From positions 42,910,803-42,974,802 of the forward strand of contig NC_081842.1 in assembly GCF_963259705.1 (NCBI RefSeq): DNA of 64,000 nucleotides. Direction: 5' to 3'. Shown here piece after piece: positions 53,590-64,000 of the stretch (positions are counted from its first letter, which is position 1; every line of letters begins with the position of its first letter). The notes under the pieces were generated by a model. That model saw only the letters and a list, made by a program, of their open reading frames with translations, ran no database searches and had not been told where the DNA came from. The DNA comes from Myotis daubentonii. Its lineage: Eukaryota; Chordata; Mammalia; Chiroptera; Vespertilionidae. Position numbers and translations under genes: made by a program.

Positions 53590-54515
53590 GCTCACAGGAG
53601 TCCCTAACTGGCCCAAGGAGGCAGTTAAAGTCCAAATTCAAAGCCTCTGTCTATAGCTGTCCCAGCTGAGTGCCTAAGAATCCTAGAGATATGTGAACCC
53701 GAGATGGAGACTCCAAAGATGCCCAGAGAAAGCAGGGAGTGTAGAGGAAGTCCCTGACCCTCACACAATGACCCCTGAATCAGCTAAGAGTTTCGGAACC
53801 ACCTCCTAATTCCAGGTCACCATGAAAGCCCACGGCTTGGCTTAGGACAGACATGTGCCTGGAGCTAAAATGGGAATTTTAGGGACTCCCCAGGATATTC
53901 CTGGGAATGTAGGGTAAAGCTATTCCTAATGGCCTTAGAAAATGATAACTCAGCTACTGAAGCTCTGTCTAAATATCAGAGCCGCCTGGAGAAGGGAAGG
54001 AGGAGGCAGGCACACCCAGGAGGAATGTCCAAAGCACATTTGTAACAAGGAACTCTGTCCTGGGATGAACTCTGAGAGCTGGCCTCCCAAACAAGCATTC
54101 CAGGTGCTTAATTATTTAACTGAGACGGAGGGCTGGCCAGTGTGGGAAGTACATCGTACACCCAAAGAACTCTGAAGGTAGAAAGAGACCCCATGTCCAT
54201 GCCGAGACTTATATGTGAGTCTTATATGGCTTGTTATACGCTGTAAGCAGTAGAAAACCTGCAACCCTGGTTATTTTAAGTTCTACCATTTTTCTTGCTT
54301 TACTTGAATATGGTCTCTCACTCATCATTTTAGGTGTTTCTTATAAAAGATGATCAATTAATTGGGGGTGTTCATTTTTTTTTGTTAATGATAAGATATA
54401 TTTTTTCTCAAATTTACTGTGTTTTAAAATACGGTCAGAAAATATAAGGTCCAATCGCCATCTCTTTCCTTGGCTACATTGCTTTTACCGCCTACTCCTG
54501 CCTAATATCTGTGCT
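53590..54515. other. Intergenic stretch, mostly unassigned
   Basis: No gene is recognised. About 50 bases at 54353-54405 are an inverted copy of 51965-52008. Confidence 0.45.
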
Positions 54516-54519
54516 ATAG

Positions 54520-54615
54520 GATTGTTGGGAGGCATACATAAAATAAGGTAGGTAAGAAAGACATCACAATGCCTGAAATACAGTAAGGTACTCGATGTTC
54601 GTTATCATTACTACC
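54520..54615 (+). repeat. MIR SINE 3' half
   Basis: ATTGTTGGGAGGCATACATA and ATGCCTGAAATACAGTAAGG match MIR. Confidence 0.5.
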
Positions 54616-54934
54616 ACCAGCCCAGTGTTACCTGAGATTTCCAGATCCCAGAGTTGCAACTCTGACTCTCCAGGTAGGATAAATCCAGGCCTTACTACTT
54701 TATTTCTCCTGCCCCTATCATCTCCATCCCCTGGCAGCTAAATTTACTTTAGAATCCAACCCATAGACTTAGGTGCAGCTTTTCAGCCAACCTTGATAAA
54801 AACAAGATGTCCACAACCATCTTCAGGCACTTTCAGCAGGGCTTGATGCTAAGCCTCCTTTCCTGGATCCAAAGTCTGGCAGCCTAGCCTACCTGCAGAC
54901 CTCAGGCACCCCTTAAATTCCTTCACTCTTGCCT

Positions 54935-55105
54935 GCCTCCTGTGGCTCAGCCGTTGAGGTCATGGTTCCATTCCTGATCAGGGCACATACCCGGTTTTGG
55001 GTCTGATCCCCAGTAGGGGGCGTGCAGGAGGCAGCTGATGGATGATGTTTCTATACCTCTATCCCTCTCCCTTCCTTTCTCTAAAAATCATTTTTAAAAT
55101 GTTTT
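54935..55105 (+). repeat. VES SINE, worn
   Basis: TGTGGCTCAGCCGTTGAGG, GTGCAGGAGGCAGCTGATGG and CCCTTCCTTTCTCTAAAAAT show a plus-strand SINE with a truncated head. Confidence 0.85.
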
Positions 55106-55109
55106 TTAA

Positions 55110-56290
55110 AAATAGTGTTGAGTGCAAACTGTAATAGAAAAATAAATAAACAAACTTTTTAAAAGTTCTTGTCTCCTAGCCAGTCCAGGAGTCCAGTGTG
55201 TCACGTTTATGTGTCCATGTGGATACAGACATAGCAGGATTTTGGTTCTACATGACACGATGGCCCAATCTTTTGACCAAGTTTCTAAGGAAGGAAAGAA
55301 ATGATGTAGAGAGTGTGTGGGCTGAAAGACTGCACATGTGGCAAATCTCAAATGGAAGCTATTACACCCTCTCTCCTGTACTTTCCTATTCTGGGCCCCG
55401 AAGTCGTCCCTACCTTCCTCAGCACTTTCTAGTTTGGGCTTTCATGATCTTTCATTCTGAACAAAGTCTCTTTTGTATTCGAAAAGAAACTTCACCCTTC
55501 CGCAAGAAAAAAATTTCCAAGTCTTTCTGGAAATGTAGCTAATGTAAGATAACAATGCTTCAACTCACTCTTTCACTGTCTGATTGTTTTCTATAGAGGT
55601 GTGACATAAGATATAATATTGATACATGCCATTAATATGAATATCATCTGAGATTACTAGTTTATGATAATGTATAACACTATTGACAACATAAAACATT
55701 AAAAACAGCTCTGGTATCTGCTAATTTTATGACTTCTATTATCATGTAATTAATGCATAGAGTAAAAAAATGTATTCAAGACATTGATTTGGGGGAGAAT
55801 GAATCAGGGAGGCAGAGAGATTGGAAAGAGAAAACCTAGATAAGGGTTTTCATTGATTGATGAAGATATGAGTCAAAATTATAATTTGGTATTTGCACTT
55901 AAACCTAGTGAATACATAACCAAATCCTTAAATATTGTCACCTTTCCAAATCTGCAGATTATTTGGTCTTACAAGAACATAATTCTTATTTCCCCAGCCC
56001 ACACTCCTCACTATGGCAAGTTATTTTGTTACTGATCTCAGCACAGAGTAGCCAAACAGGCCCTTCTCCCTTAGTTTTGGCCCAGCTTCCTCCCTGCCTG
56101 GAGCCCGGAAGGCACACCTGGACAAGGGCAAAGCGGAACACTTTGCTGTGACCTCTCTGGGCACAGCCTCTCACCAGGGAGTGGTCATAAAGCAATATTC
56201 AAAACCAGGGTCCGAGGTGTGGTCTGAGCTCCTTTAAGCCCAAGGGATTTGGGAGCTCCTGGTGAGTCCCCAGAGAAGAGTCCAGAAGAG
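55110..56290. other. HTR3C upstream region
   Basis: No repeats are recognised in the last 700 bases before the HTR3C start codon, and no clear TATA box is placed. A 114-codon frame at 55198-55542 has no recognisable similarity. Confidence 0.45.
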
Positions 56291-56294
56291 AAAG

Positions 56295-59200
56295 ATGGAA
56301 GGGGAGTGGCCCCCTGGGGGGCAACTCCTCTTCTACCTCACCTTCAGCCTTCTGCTTCAAGGTAAGACGGGGCAAGAACAGGGAAGACCAGAGTGTGGTT
56401 CTGAAGGACATCTAGGAATTCCCCTCTAGTATTTGGAGGACATTCAGAATTAAGATGTTAAATATTTCTTCCATAATGTCTGTGTCTTGATTTCCTTTTG
56501 GTGGCAGATAGAAAGACATTCCACTGATCAGGGCACAGCCTTCCTCTATTCCTACCTGCATAGGGATCTACCAAGCTGTCCCATTTCACCACCTCTCCAA
56601 TTCCACCTTTTCACTGACCCTATGCTCCTTCCACCACGTGTCACCCACTCTCCCTATCTCCTTTTCCTTTGATATGGCATCTATGAAAAGAGTAGATGCT
56701 AATTTTAAACATGCCCTGAAGGAGGAAGTGAAACATCAAGGGCGGGTGGGGAACAATCTGAGGCAAAAGGAGGCGGATCCTTTGCTTCCACTGGGGAATA
56801 TTTGTTCCAAGTCAGGGTACATAGCTTCAACAGTATGGAAAGAAATGGAGATGAAGAGGAGCAGGCAGAGAAAAAGAACAAACAAAGGTGACCATCGGGC
56901 AAAGATTCTGCTCAGGTACCGCCCAGACGGCTCCCTGGCCGTGGCCAAGAGACACCACCACACAGGCCTCACTATGTGATCAGCACATAGTATATGCTCA
57001 GTGGTATCACCTAGTAATTTCAATGCTGGAAATAAACCCCAACATATCTGGGGTCACTAAATCTGAGATAAGCAACATAAAAATGCATAGCACCAAGGTA
57101 AACACCCATTCAGAATACCTACTACATATTTCCCACATCCACTTAGTACTAGGAAGTGCTGTTGTTTGCTTCTCTTATCCTTTTGATACATCTGTTCTTG
57201 CAGAAGTCCCTGAGGAAGAAATGCAAACGAGAAATACATCAGAACAGACTAACTGCCCGGTTTAGGGCAGTGCTCAGCAGTCTACTCGGTGGGCCCAAGA
57301 ACATTGTGATGGGTCCACTAAGACTCCTTAAAGTGGCTGCCATTGCAGCAAGGCTGGTTTGTATATAGATTTGGACAGGTTTTGCATGAGGATGAAACAA
57401 TGGGAATGAGGATAGAGCCCTGACTCAGCTCACCACATAGACTTCCACCATTTGCCTACCAGACCAGCTCATCCTCCGACCCTGGCAGGAAGGGCTTGGC
57501 CTTGGGTGGTTTTGGTACAGGAAGGAGGGTTCACCTGCTTCTCCCAGTATGTGCCCTGCTTTCTCTCTCTGCAAAGAGGCTCCATGGAGACCCTCTCTCA
57601 CAGAGTCTCTGCTCTCTACAGGAAGAGCCGACACTTTCACCATCAATTGCTCAGGGTTTGACCAAAATGGGGTGGATCCTGCTGCCTTCCAAGCAGTGTT
57701 TGACAGAAAGGCCTTTCGTCCAGTCATCAACTACAGCATCCCCACTTATGTCAACATCTCCTTCACCTTGTCTGCCATCCTGGAAGTGGTGAGACCTGGT
57801 CCCCACTTTCCATAGCTTCTAATGGGGAACAAGGATCCTCTGTCCTGTCGATCCAGCATTGTACTGGTCTAGTGGTGGACAATAGGTACTCTGAATGGAT
57901 TTTGTATAAATAGAGGGGTTTCCTATAAGATGGGGAAACATAAAGAAGAAAGCTGCAGTGGTATTTTTTTCAGGAATGATTTGTCCATGAGTCCTGTTCT
58001 TTGTGAATGCTCTAAAAGGAAGTGATCTGTCTGTTGACTAAAACCTGAATGGTACCTAAATACAAGAGGAGGCAAGTAAGGAAAAGACAGTCCAACATTT
58101 AGAACTATGCCTGGCCCAATACATTAGTCAATATTATTAAGACTATGACCTGGGAGCAGGGCAAGACTTTTTTGCACAAATGCACTAATGGTCCTGGGTG
58201 GGAATTTCTTCACCAGGATGCACGGCTCCAGCTTCTGACGTCATTCCTGTGGATTAATTTGGTAAGGCAGATTCAACTATGCCCTTCCCACTTCCATTTA
58301 TAAGTTACTTCTGAGGCGTTACCTTAAGGTTTTCCAGTCCAAACCTCTAGTCGGTGTATAAATCTTTCTGAAACCAAATAACTGCATTTAGAACAGTGGG
58401 GACACAAATCTCCCTGAGCATCTTAGGAAGGGAGAAATGGTGACCGAAGAAAATGAGCAAGTGGTTGTAAGCCAATCTATTGGTGTGTTCCTGGGTCTAA
58501 GTGACATTAAGCTATATTTAAGGACTGCCTGGAAAAAGGGCCATTGTGGGGTATTTTGCCAATGACAGCTGGCTAGATAAAGAGGAGGAGTTGGGATGAG
58601 GTCAGTAGGGACATGAGTGGTGTGAGAGGATCAGAGTTTAAAGAAGAATGGGAGAGGCTGATTGGACCTCTGTTTCCCACTGCGCTGCCTGTAGATGTGG
58701 GACAATCCTTTCATCAGCTGGAACCCAGAAGAATGTGTCGATGTCAATAAACTCACTGTATCAACAGAAAACCTGTGGCTTCCAGATATCTTCATTGTAG
58801 AATCGTGCGTATCTGGGCTGGGAAAAGCCTGTATGAAGCCCGTCTTAAAAGAATAGCCCAGGGTCAAGTGCAGGGCACAGGGACACCAAAAGATTCAGAC
58901 ATCACCACCACCACCACCACCACCACCACACACACACACAAAAAAGATTCATACAGGGGCACAGCCTCAATTCATTGACTCCCACAATTCATTGACTCCC
59001 ACAAAACACATGAGGAGTAGCATAGATGACATAGAGTGATGTTAGAGAAAGAACCCAAAAGGAGAACACAGTAGGGGAAGACTTGGGAAGAAAGGGAGAC
59101 ACAGGCTGATTAAGGCCCCCACAGCCCCCACCTGTCCTCCTCTCAAAAACAGCATGGATGTGGATCGGGCAGCTACAGGTCTCTCCGCGTATGTCAGCAG

Positions 59201-61968
59201 TGACGGTCGGATCAAGTATGATAGGCCAGCGCGGGTGACCAGCATCTGTAACCTGGACATCTTCTACTTCCCTTTTGACCAACAGAACTGCACCTTCACC
59301 TTCACTTCCTTCCTCTACACAGGTGAGTGAGACATGTTTTGGCAGCTATTTTAGATTCGCAGGAAGACAATGAGTGGTGTAGGTATTATGAGGGAAAGTT
59401 TTAGGCCAGTGTTTCCCAATTCTGGCTGCCCATTAAAGCTTTTAAAAATAGCAATAACTATACAACACCCTAGAGATTCTAATTCCATTGCTCCAGGTGG
59501 GGCCCAGATGCTCTTATCTTTTAAGATATATTTTAATTTATTTTAGAGAGGAAGGGAGAGGGAGAGAGAGATAGAAACATCAATGATGAGAGAGAATCAT
59601 TGATCAGCTGCCTCCTGCATGCCCCCTAATGGGGATCAAGCCTGCAACCCAGGCCTAGGCCCTGACAGGGAATTGAACTGTGACCTCCTGGTTAATAAGT
59701 CAACACTCAACTACTGAGCCACACCTACCAGGCAGTACTGTTATTTTCTATGTATCTCCCCAGGTTTTGCTAGTTAGTGTGCAGAGTTAAGAATTACTGC
59801 TTAATTCCTCAATAAACTATTTTTTTTTTTAAAAAAAAAGCCACCAAACTACTGCTTTAGTCTTAAGTGGCATTTGCACCATATCTGACCCTGAGCTACT
59901 GAACCTCTATAATTTTTAGCTCAACCCTTTTAACTTTAATAGCTAACACACTTAAACCACTAACTCAATGTAACCTAATGCCACCAGGTATCACGGGGCA
60001 GATTTGAATATATCAATCATTAAATGGGCATGCAGGTAATGATAAAAATGTTGAGCTGTTCATGATTGACTCCACTAAAACAGCACCGTACAACGGGGAA
60101 TTGAGAAGGAAAATGGGAATGGCTCTTGTTTGAGTCACATCCAAAATTCCCATAACAACTTTGACTCATCTTTGTTTTCAACAACAACAAAATCAGTGCT
60201 ACAGCACACACATATGAATTTCTGGTCCTGGAACCCACTTCTGAAAAATCCTGATGCCCTGCTTTTAAAAAGACAAAGAGGAAAATTTGTTGAAGAAACT
60301 CAGTGGGGGAGGAATTGAATTTTGTGGGCAGGAGGCTTAGGAACTTGTGGACTGAGCTGCCCTGGCTCCCTTGCAGTGGACAGCATGCTTCTGGGCACGG
60401 ACAAGGAAGTGTGGGAGATAACAGCTACGTCTCGTGACGTCATTCAGACCCAGGGAGAGTGGGAGCTCCTGGGCATCAACAAGGCCACCCTAAAGCTGTT
60501 GGTGGGCAGCAGTGTATATGACCAGATCACGTTCTATGTAAGTCCAGGGAACAGTCTTTGACTTCCTATCCCAATTGCTCTGTGATTATTCTCTTGATCC
60601 AAGGCTTTTTGAGGTATAAAAAGAAGCTTTAGGGGCTTAAGCACCTGCTCCCCACCCCACCCTATACCCTGATGGTCCTAAAGAAGGATCCTCAAGGACC
60701 TCTGCCTTGCAGAGAGGAGGAGCAGCTGGACTCCCCCCTCAATGGAAAAGCCACCATCTGATGGTGCAAAGCGCCCTACTTGCCCCTAAACATCTACAGT
60801 TGTATTCCCAGCAGGTTGGACACAAATGCAAATTAGAAGACAAACTGGGGACACTTCTGTAGAAGGGCATGTGTTACTTAAAGAGATCATCCCATAACCA
60901 GCCAGACACCACACCAGCAAAGATTAGAGTCAAATATACAACTGAGCCTTTGGCATCAATGTAATTGCCACATTCTCCACACTGTCTCCTCCCCCACCAG
61001 GTGGCCATCAGGCGCAGGCCCTTCCTCTATGTCATAAACCTTCTGGTGCCCAGTGGTTTTCTGATTGCCATTGATGCCCTCAGCTTCTTCCTGCCTGCAG
61101 AAAGCGAGAACCGTGCCCCATTCAAGATAACCCTTCTGCTGGGCTACAACGTCTTCCTGCTCCTGATGAATGAGTTACTCCCTGCCAGTGGCACCCCCCT
61201 CATCAGTATGGCCCCTCCATTTTCTGGGGAAGAGAAGGCAGCAGAGGACAGGGAGGGGAACCTGGAGAACTGGCTGCCTCTCCACTTAAGGAGGAAGGGG
61301 GTTCTGGGGAAATATTGAATTTGGGGAAAGAGGCTTAAGAAAAGTGTAGCGATGATCCACCCTCGTTTAGTGTTAATTGCATTTGTCTTCAGGTGTCTAC
61401 TTTGCTCTGTGTCTGTCTCTGATGGTGCTGAGCCTGCTGGAGACCATTTTCATCACCTACCTGCTACACCTGGCCACCACTCAGCCCCCACCTATGCCCC
61501 AGTGGCTCCATTCCCTGCTTCTGCACTGCACCGACCCGATGAAATGCTGTCCCACTGCACCCCAGAAGGGAAACAAGGGTCTGGGTCTCGCCCCTGCCCA
61601 CCTGCCTGGTAAGGAAGTCAGCACTGCCCACACTTTCTCCTCCAACACCTTCATTTCTCTGCTTCAGCCTCCTCCCCTGCCCCCGCTCCCTCCCAGTTGA
61701 CCTTCACAGCCCATGGCTGAGTCTATTTTTCTCTGTAGGTCTGAAGGAGCCTGTGGAGTTGGTGGGGAAGGTGCCAGGTCCCCAAGAGGCAGAGTTAAAT
61801 GGGTGCCCTGAGTCAACAAGGGGCCAACAGGAAGATGAGGCTCAGAAGCAGCACTTGGCCAGCCTGTGGGTGCAGTTCAGCCACATGATGGACACCCTGC
61901 TGTTCCGCCTCTACCTGATTTTCATGGCCACCTTCCTCACCTCCGTCATCGTCCTCTGGAGCACCTAG
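56295..61968 (+). CDS. HTR3C: 5-HT3 receptor subunit C, complete nine-exon gene
   Basis: Exons are 56295-56361, 57622-57788, 58217-58261, 58695-58804, 59153-59322, 60377-60537, 61001-61205, 61393-61608 and 61739-61968, giving 456 codons, close to the family's usual length. ATG at 56295 has A at -3 and G at +4 and opens a signal peptide ([20 protein letters not shown]). Residues 23-240 are the ligand-binding domain with NCS, NYS, NIS and NCT glycosylation sites, loop A ([11 protein letters not shown]) and the Cys-loop (Cys 162 and 176). M1 is about 248-270, M2 281-300, M3 310-335, an intracellular loop follows, and M4 is about 432-454. The loop-B Trp of HTR3A is Phe. The helix before M4 lacks the arginine triplet that limits HTR3A conductance. 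Exon 3 and 4 wording ([20 protein letters not shown]) and exon 6 (VDSMLLG.DKEVWEI) fit HTR3C best. It is expected to co-assemble with HTR3A at the plasma membrane. Confidence 0.93.
58905..58940. repeat. (CAC)n(CA)n microsatellite in HTR3C intron 4
   Basis: A CAC run of about eight units is followed by CA units and an A-run. Confidence 0.95.
59410..59522. mobile_element. Old MER-type remnant in HTR3C intron 5
   Basis: CAGTGTTTCCCAATTCTGGC and GATTCTAATTCCATTGCTCC resemble mammalian-wide hAT elements. The right end is cut by a SINE. Confidence 0.45.
59526..59736 (-). repeat. VES SINE in HTR3C intron 5
   Basis: Reversed SINE with body AGAGAGGAAGGGAGAGGGAG and head ending GAGCCACACCTACCAGGC. 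Confidence 0.9.
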
Positions 61969-62274
61969 GCTGACATCCACGTCCATCTCTCCCTGCAAAC
62001 CACAGTTTGAATTTCTCCTTGTATTAGGGCCAGCCAAACCCTGACCTCTTTCATAATCTTAGCCACTTCTCCAGTGACTACCATATCCTCTTCTATATTC
62101 TCAAAACTTCAACACAGCCCTACCTAGTAGGTTCAGAACAGCCATAGTCCTCTCATATTCCATGGTCATCATTCCTGCACAAGTTTAATGTCCCTCAGCC
62201 ACACCTAACTTAACTCTGACTTCCTTATCAATTGAGGGCCAGGTCAGTGCAGTCTCTCCTTGATTGATTGACCC

Positions 62275-62280
62275 AATAAA
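62275..62280 (+). terminator. HTR3C poly-A signal
   Basis: AATAAA lies 307 bases after the stop codon in GACCCAATAAACAAC. The 3' UTR would run from 61969 to about 62300. Confidence 0.75.
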
Positions 62281-62299
62281 CAACTTTCCAGGAAGCACT

Positions 62300-63055
62300 G
62301 ACCCCTCAGTACCTTTGTGATAGGTCCACAAACTCTGGGGTGGAGAGTCCTCCTGCAGAAGTTTTGATACTTCACCCTAAACAGGTGTATCGTAATATTA
62401 TTTGATTTTAAGTCTTTCAGGCACTTTCAGAGTTTAAAAGAATACAAAGGCAAAGTCTCATTTGCAAGAAATTACTATAAAATGGTTATAATTGCAAAAT
62501 ATTTCTTTCATCAATCATTTCACTTTCCTTTACCTCTCTCATTTCTAAAATTGCTCTTTGAAATAAATATTGTGTCATTTTTTTTAAATTCTGACAGATT
62601 CCTCTGATTCCACAAAATCAAACAGAGAGGGCCGTCTGAATACACGTGCTTGGAGGAGGGCCAGGAAGGCAGTCGAGGACCTCAGTTAGAGTTCAAGTTA
62701 AGTAAATTGTCATGCACCCACATGATGGGATGCCTCGTAGCCATTTAAAGTCAGAATATAGATCTATGTTCATAAACATGGAAACAGGTCCATGGTATAT
62801 AAAGTGGAGAAAACAAGTTACAAAACAGTATGTACATATTATTTCTGTAGGGGAAAAAAGCTCTAGAGAGAAATGCAAAGAAAAAGGTATGGATGTCTAA
62901 ACACCAAAACATGAGCAAACTTTGTGCTGGATAATGAAATTGGTATTATGAGTGATTGCTGTTTTCTTTTATATATTTGACTATATTTTCTTAACTGTTT
63001 TCAATGAACAAATATTACTTTTACTATCAAAAATCATATTTAAAATGTTTAATTT
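62300..63055. other. Stretch downstream of HTR3C, nothing recognised
   Basis: A/T-rich sequence. No third HTR3 gene (HTR3E position in human) appears within the remaining 1.7 kb. Confidence 0.5.
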
Positions 63056-63059
63056 TTTT

Positions 63060-63520
63060 TACTTTTCAATTACAGTTGATGTATAATATTATATTAGTTT
63101 CAGATGTACAACCTGGTGATTAGAAATTTACATAATTTACAAAATAATCCCTCCAATATTTCCAGTAGCTACTTGACACCACACATAATTATTACTATAT
63201 TATTGACTATATTCCCTGTGCTGTATTTTACATCCCCATGACTATTCTGTAACTACCAATTTGTACTTTTTAATCCCTTCACTTTTTCACCCATCCTCTC
63301 CAACCCCTCTTTCATCTGGCAATCATCAAAATGTGCTCTGTATCTATGAGTCTATTTCTGTCTTGCTTGTTCATGTAGTTTGTTTTTTAGATTCCACATA
63401 TAAGTGAAATCATATGGCATTTATCTTTTCCTATCTGACTTACATCACTCAGCGCAATACCCTCTAGATTCATTATGTTGCTGTAGACAGCAAGATTTCA
63501 TTGTTTTTATTCCTGCCTAT
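63060..63520 (-). mobile_element. LINE-1 3' UTR fragment
   Basis: AATTACAGTTGATGTATAAT, GTACAACCTGGTGATTAG and CACATATAAGTGAAATCATA are a reversed L1 3' end common in laurasiatherian genomes. Confidence 0.8.
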
Positions 63521-63524
63521 CACT

Positions 63525-63740
63525 TAGAATCAAAGGACAGATAAAGAGCTTTCCAGGCAAGAATAACTACAGAGTTCACCACCATCAAACTAGTATCACA
63601 AGAAATTTGAAAGGGTCTTCTTTAAGAAAAAGAAGAAGAAAGATAAAAATATGAATAATAAAATGGCATTAAATACATATCTATCAACAATTAATTTAAA
63701 TGCAAATAGATTAAATACTTCAATCAAAAGATGTATGGTG
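63525..63740 (+). mobile_element. LINE-1 ORF1-ORF2 junction fragment
   Basis: AATCAAAGGACAGATAAAGA, GAGTTCACCACCATCAAAC and CATATCTATCAACAATTAA match the end of ORF1 and the spacer before ORF2; compare 18600-18780. The remainder to 64000 is unassigned. Confidence 0.65.
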
Positions 63741-64000
63741 ACTGAATGTGTAACAGTGGGAAATTGTAACCTACCCCACCCCACCATTCTTTTGATGTTG
63801 TTTCGATAAATGCAGACTCTGACTAATATGTAACTTATAGATAAGCAGCATGTTTGTATAAGAATACTAGGAACTAACTTCAAAAGATGCATCCCTGACC
63901 GTCAGTCATCCCAGTTCCAGATTTACTGACCTTCAACCATAGAACCAGGATGATGAAGACCAGGATGATACACACCAGACCATCACCAGACCATCACATA

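Noticed and set aside
55198..55542. A 114-codon frame upstream of HTR3C
   Set aside because: No recognisable domain, membrane segment or homology, and no supporting splice or promoter signals.
62300..64000. Search for a third HTR3 gene (HTR3E position)
   Set aside because: Only L1 fragments and unassigned A/T-rich sequence are present; any further gene would lie beyond the window.

Overview
The window is vertebrate nuclear DNA and almost certainly comes from a vesper bat (Vespertilionidae). Three signals agree: more than twenty tRNA-derived VES-type SINEs, at least four Helitron (HeliBat-like) rolling-circle transposons including one copy with recognisable Rep and helicase coding remnants, and several young-looking hAT and mariner miniature elements with intact target-site duplications. 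Among mammals, Helitron activity is known only in this bat family. The species cannot be told from the sequence. The gene order (ABCC5 on the minus strand, then a plus-strand HTR3D-HTR3C cluster) matches the 3q27 region of human.

Layout. Positions 1 to about 30,030 hold the 5' end of ABCC5 (MRP5) on the minus strand: coding exons 4 (98-253), 3 (444-601) and 2 (27132-27309, start codon at 27254-27252), then a short non-coding exon 1 ending at 29976 with a TATA/CCAAT promoter in GC-rich DNA. The 26.5-kb intron between exons 2 and 3 is a graveyard of transposons: a 3.8-kb decayed Helitron (3318-7150), a 20-bp minisatellite (7474-8090), a four-layer nest of DNA transposons and an ERV solo LTR (13938-15238), and an ORF1-only half-L1 (17490-19050).

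From 30 to 41 kb lies intergenic DNA with a second solo LTR of the same ERV family, an L1 broken by three later insertions, two short Helitrons, a spindlin (SPIN2-like) processed pseudogene and a gammaretrovirus-like solo LTR carrying a 30-bp tandem repeat. A 200-base assembly gap sits at 40987-41186.

From 41.8 to 62.3 kb are two tandem serotonin-receptor subunit genes on the plus strand. The first (HTR3D position) has exons 2-9 fully open with good splice sites, but its exon 1 is not found and may be in the gap. The second (HTR3C) is complete with nine exons and 456 codons. Both encode Cys-loop pentameric ligand-gated cation-channel subunits that would co-assemble with HTR3A. Their similarity is patchy by exon (very high in exons 2, 7 and 9, low in exon 6), which suggests gene conversion. 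A broken RPS24 retrocopy whose two halves point towards each other lies between them (about 51.6-52.46 kb). No RNA genes, CRISPR arrays or prokaryotic features were seen, and nothing here looks like a wholly new biological system. The best candidates for novelty are a possible exon and promoter captured inside the Helitron, the apparent gene-conversion mosaic, and the odd RPS24 rearrangement.
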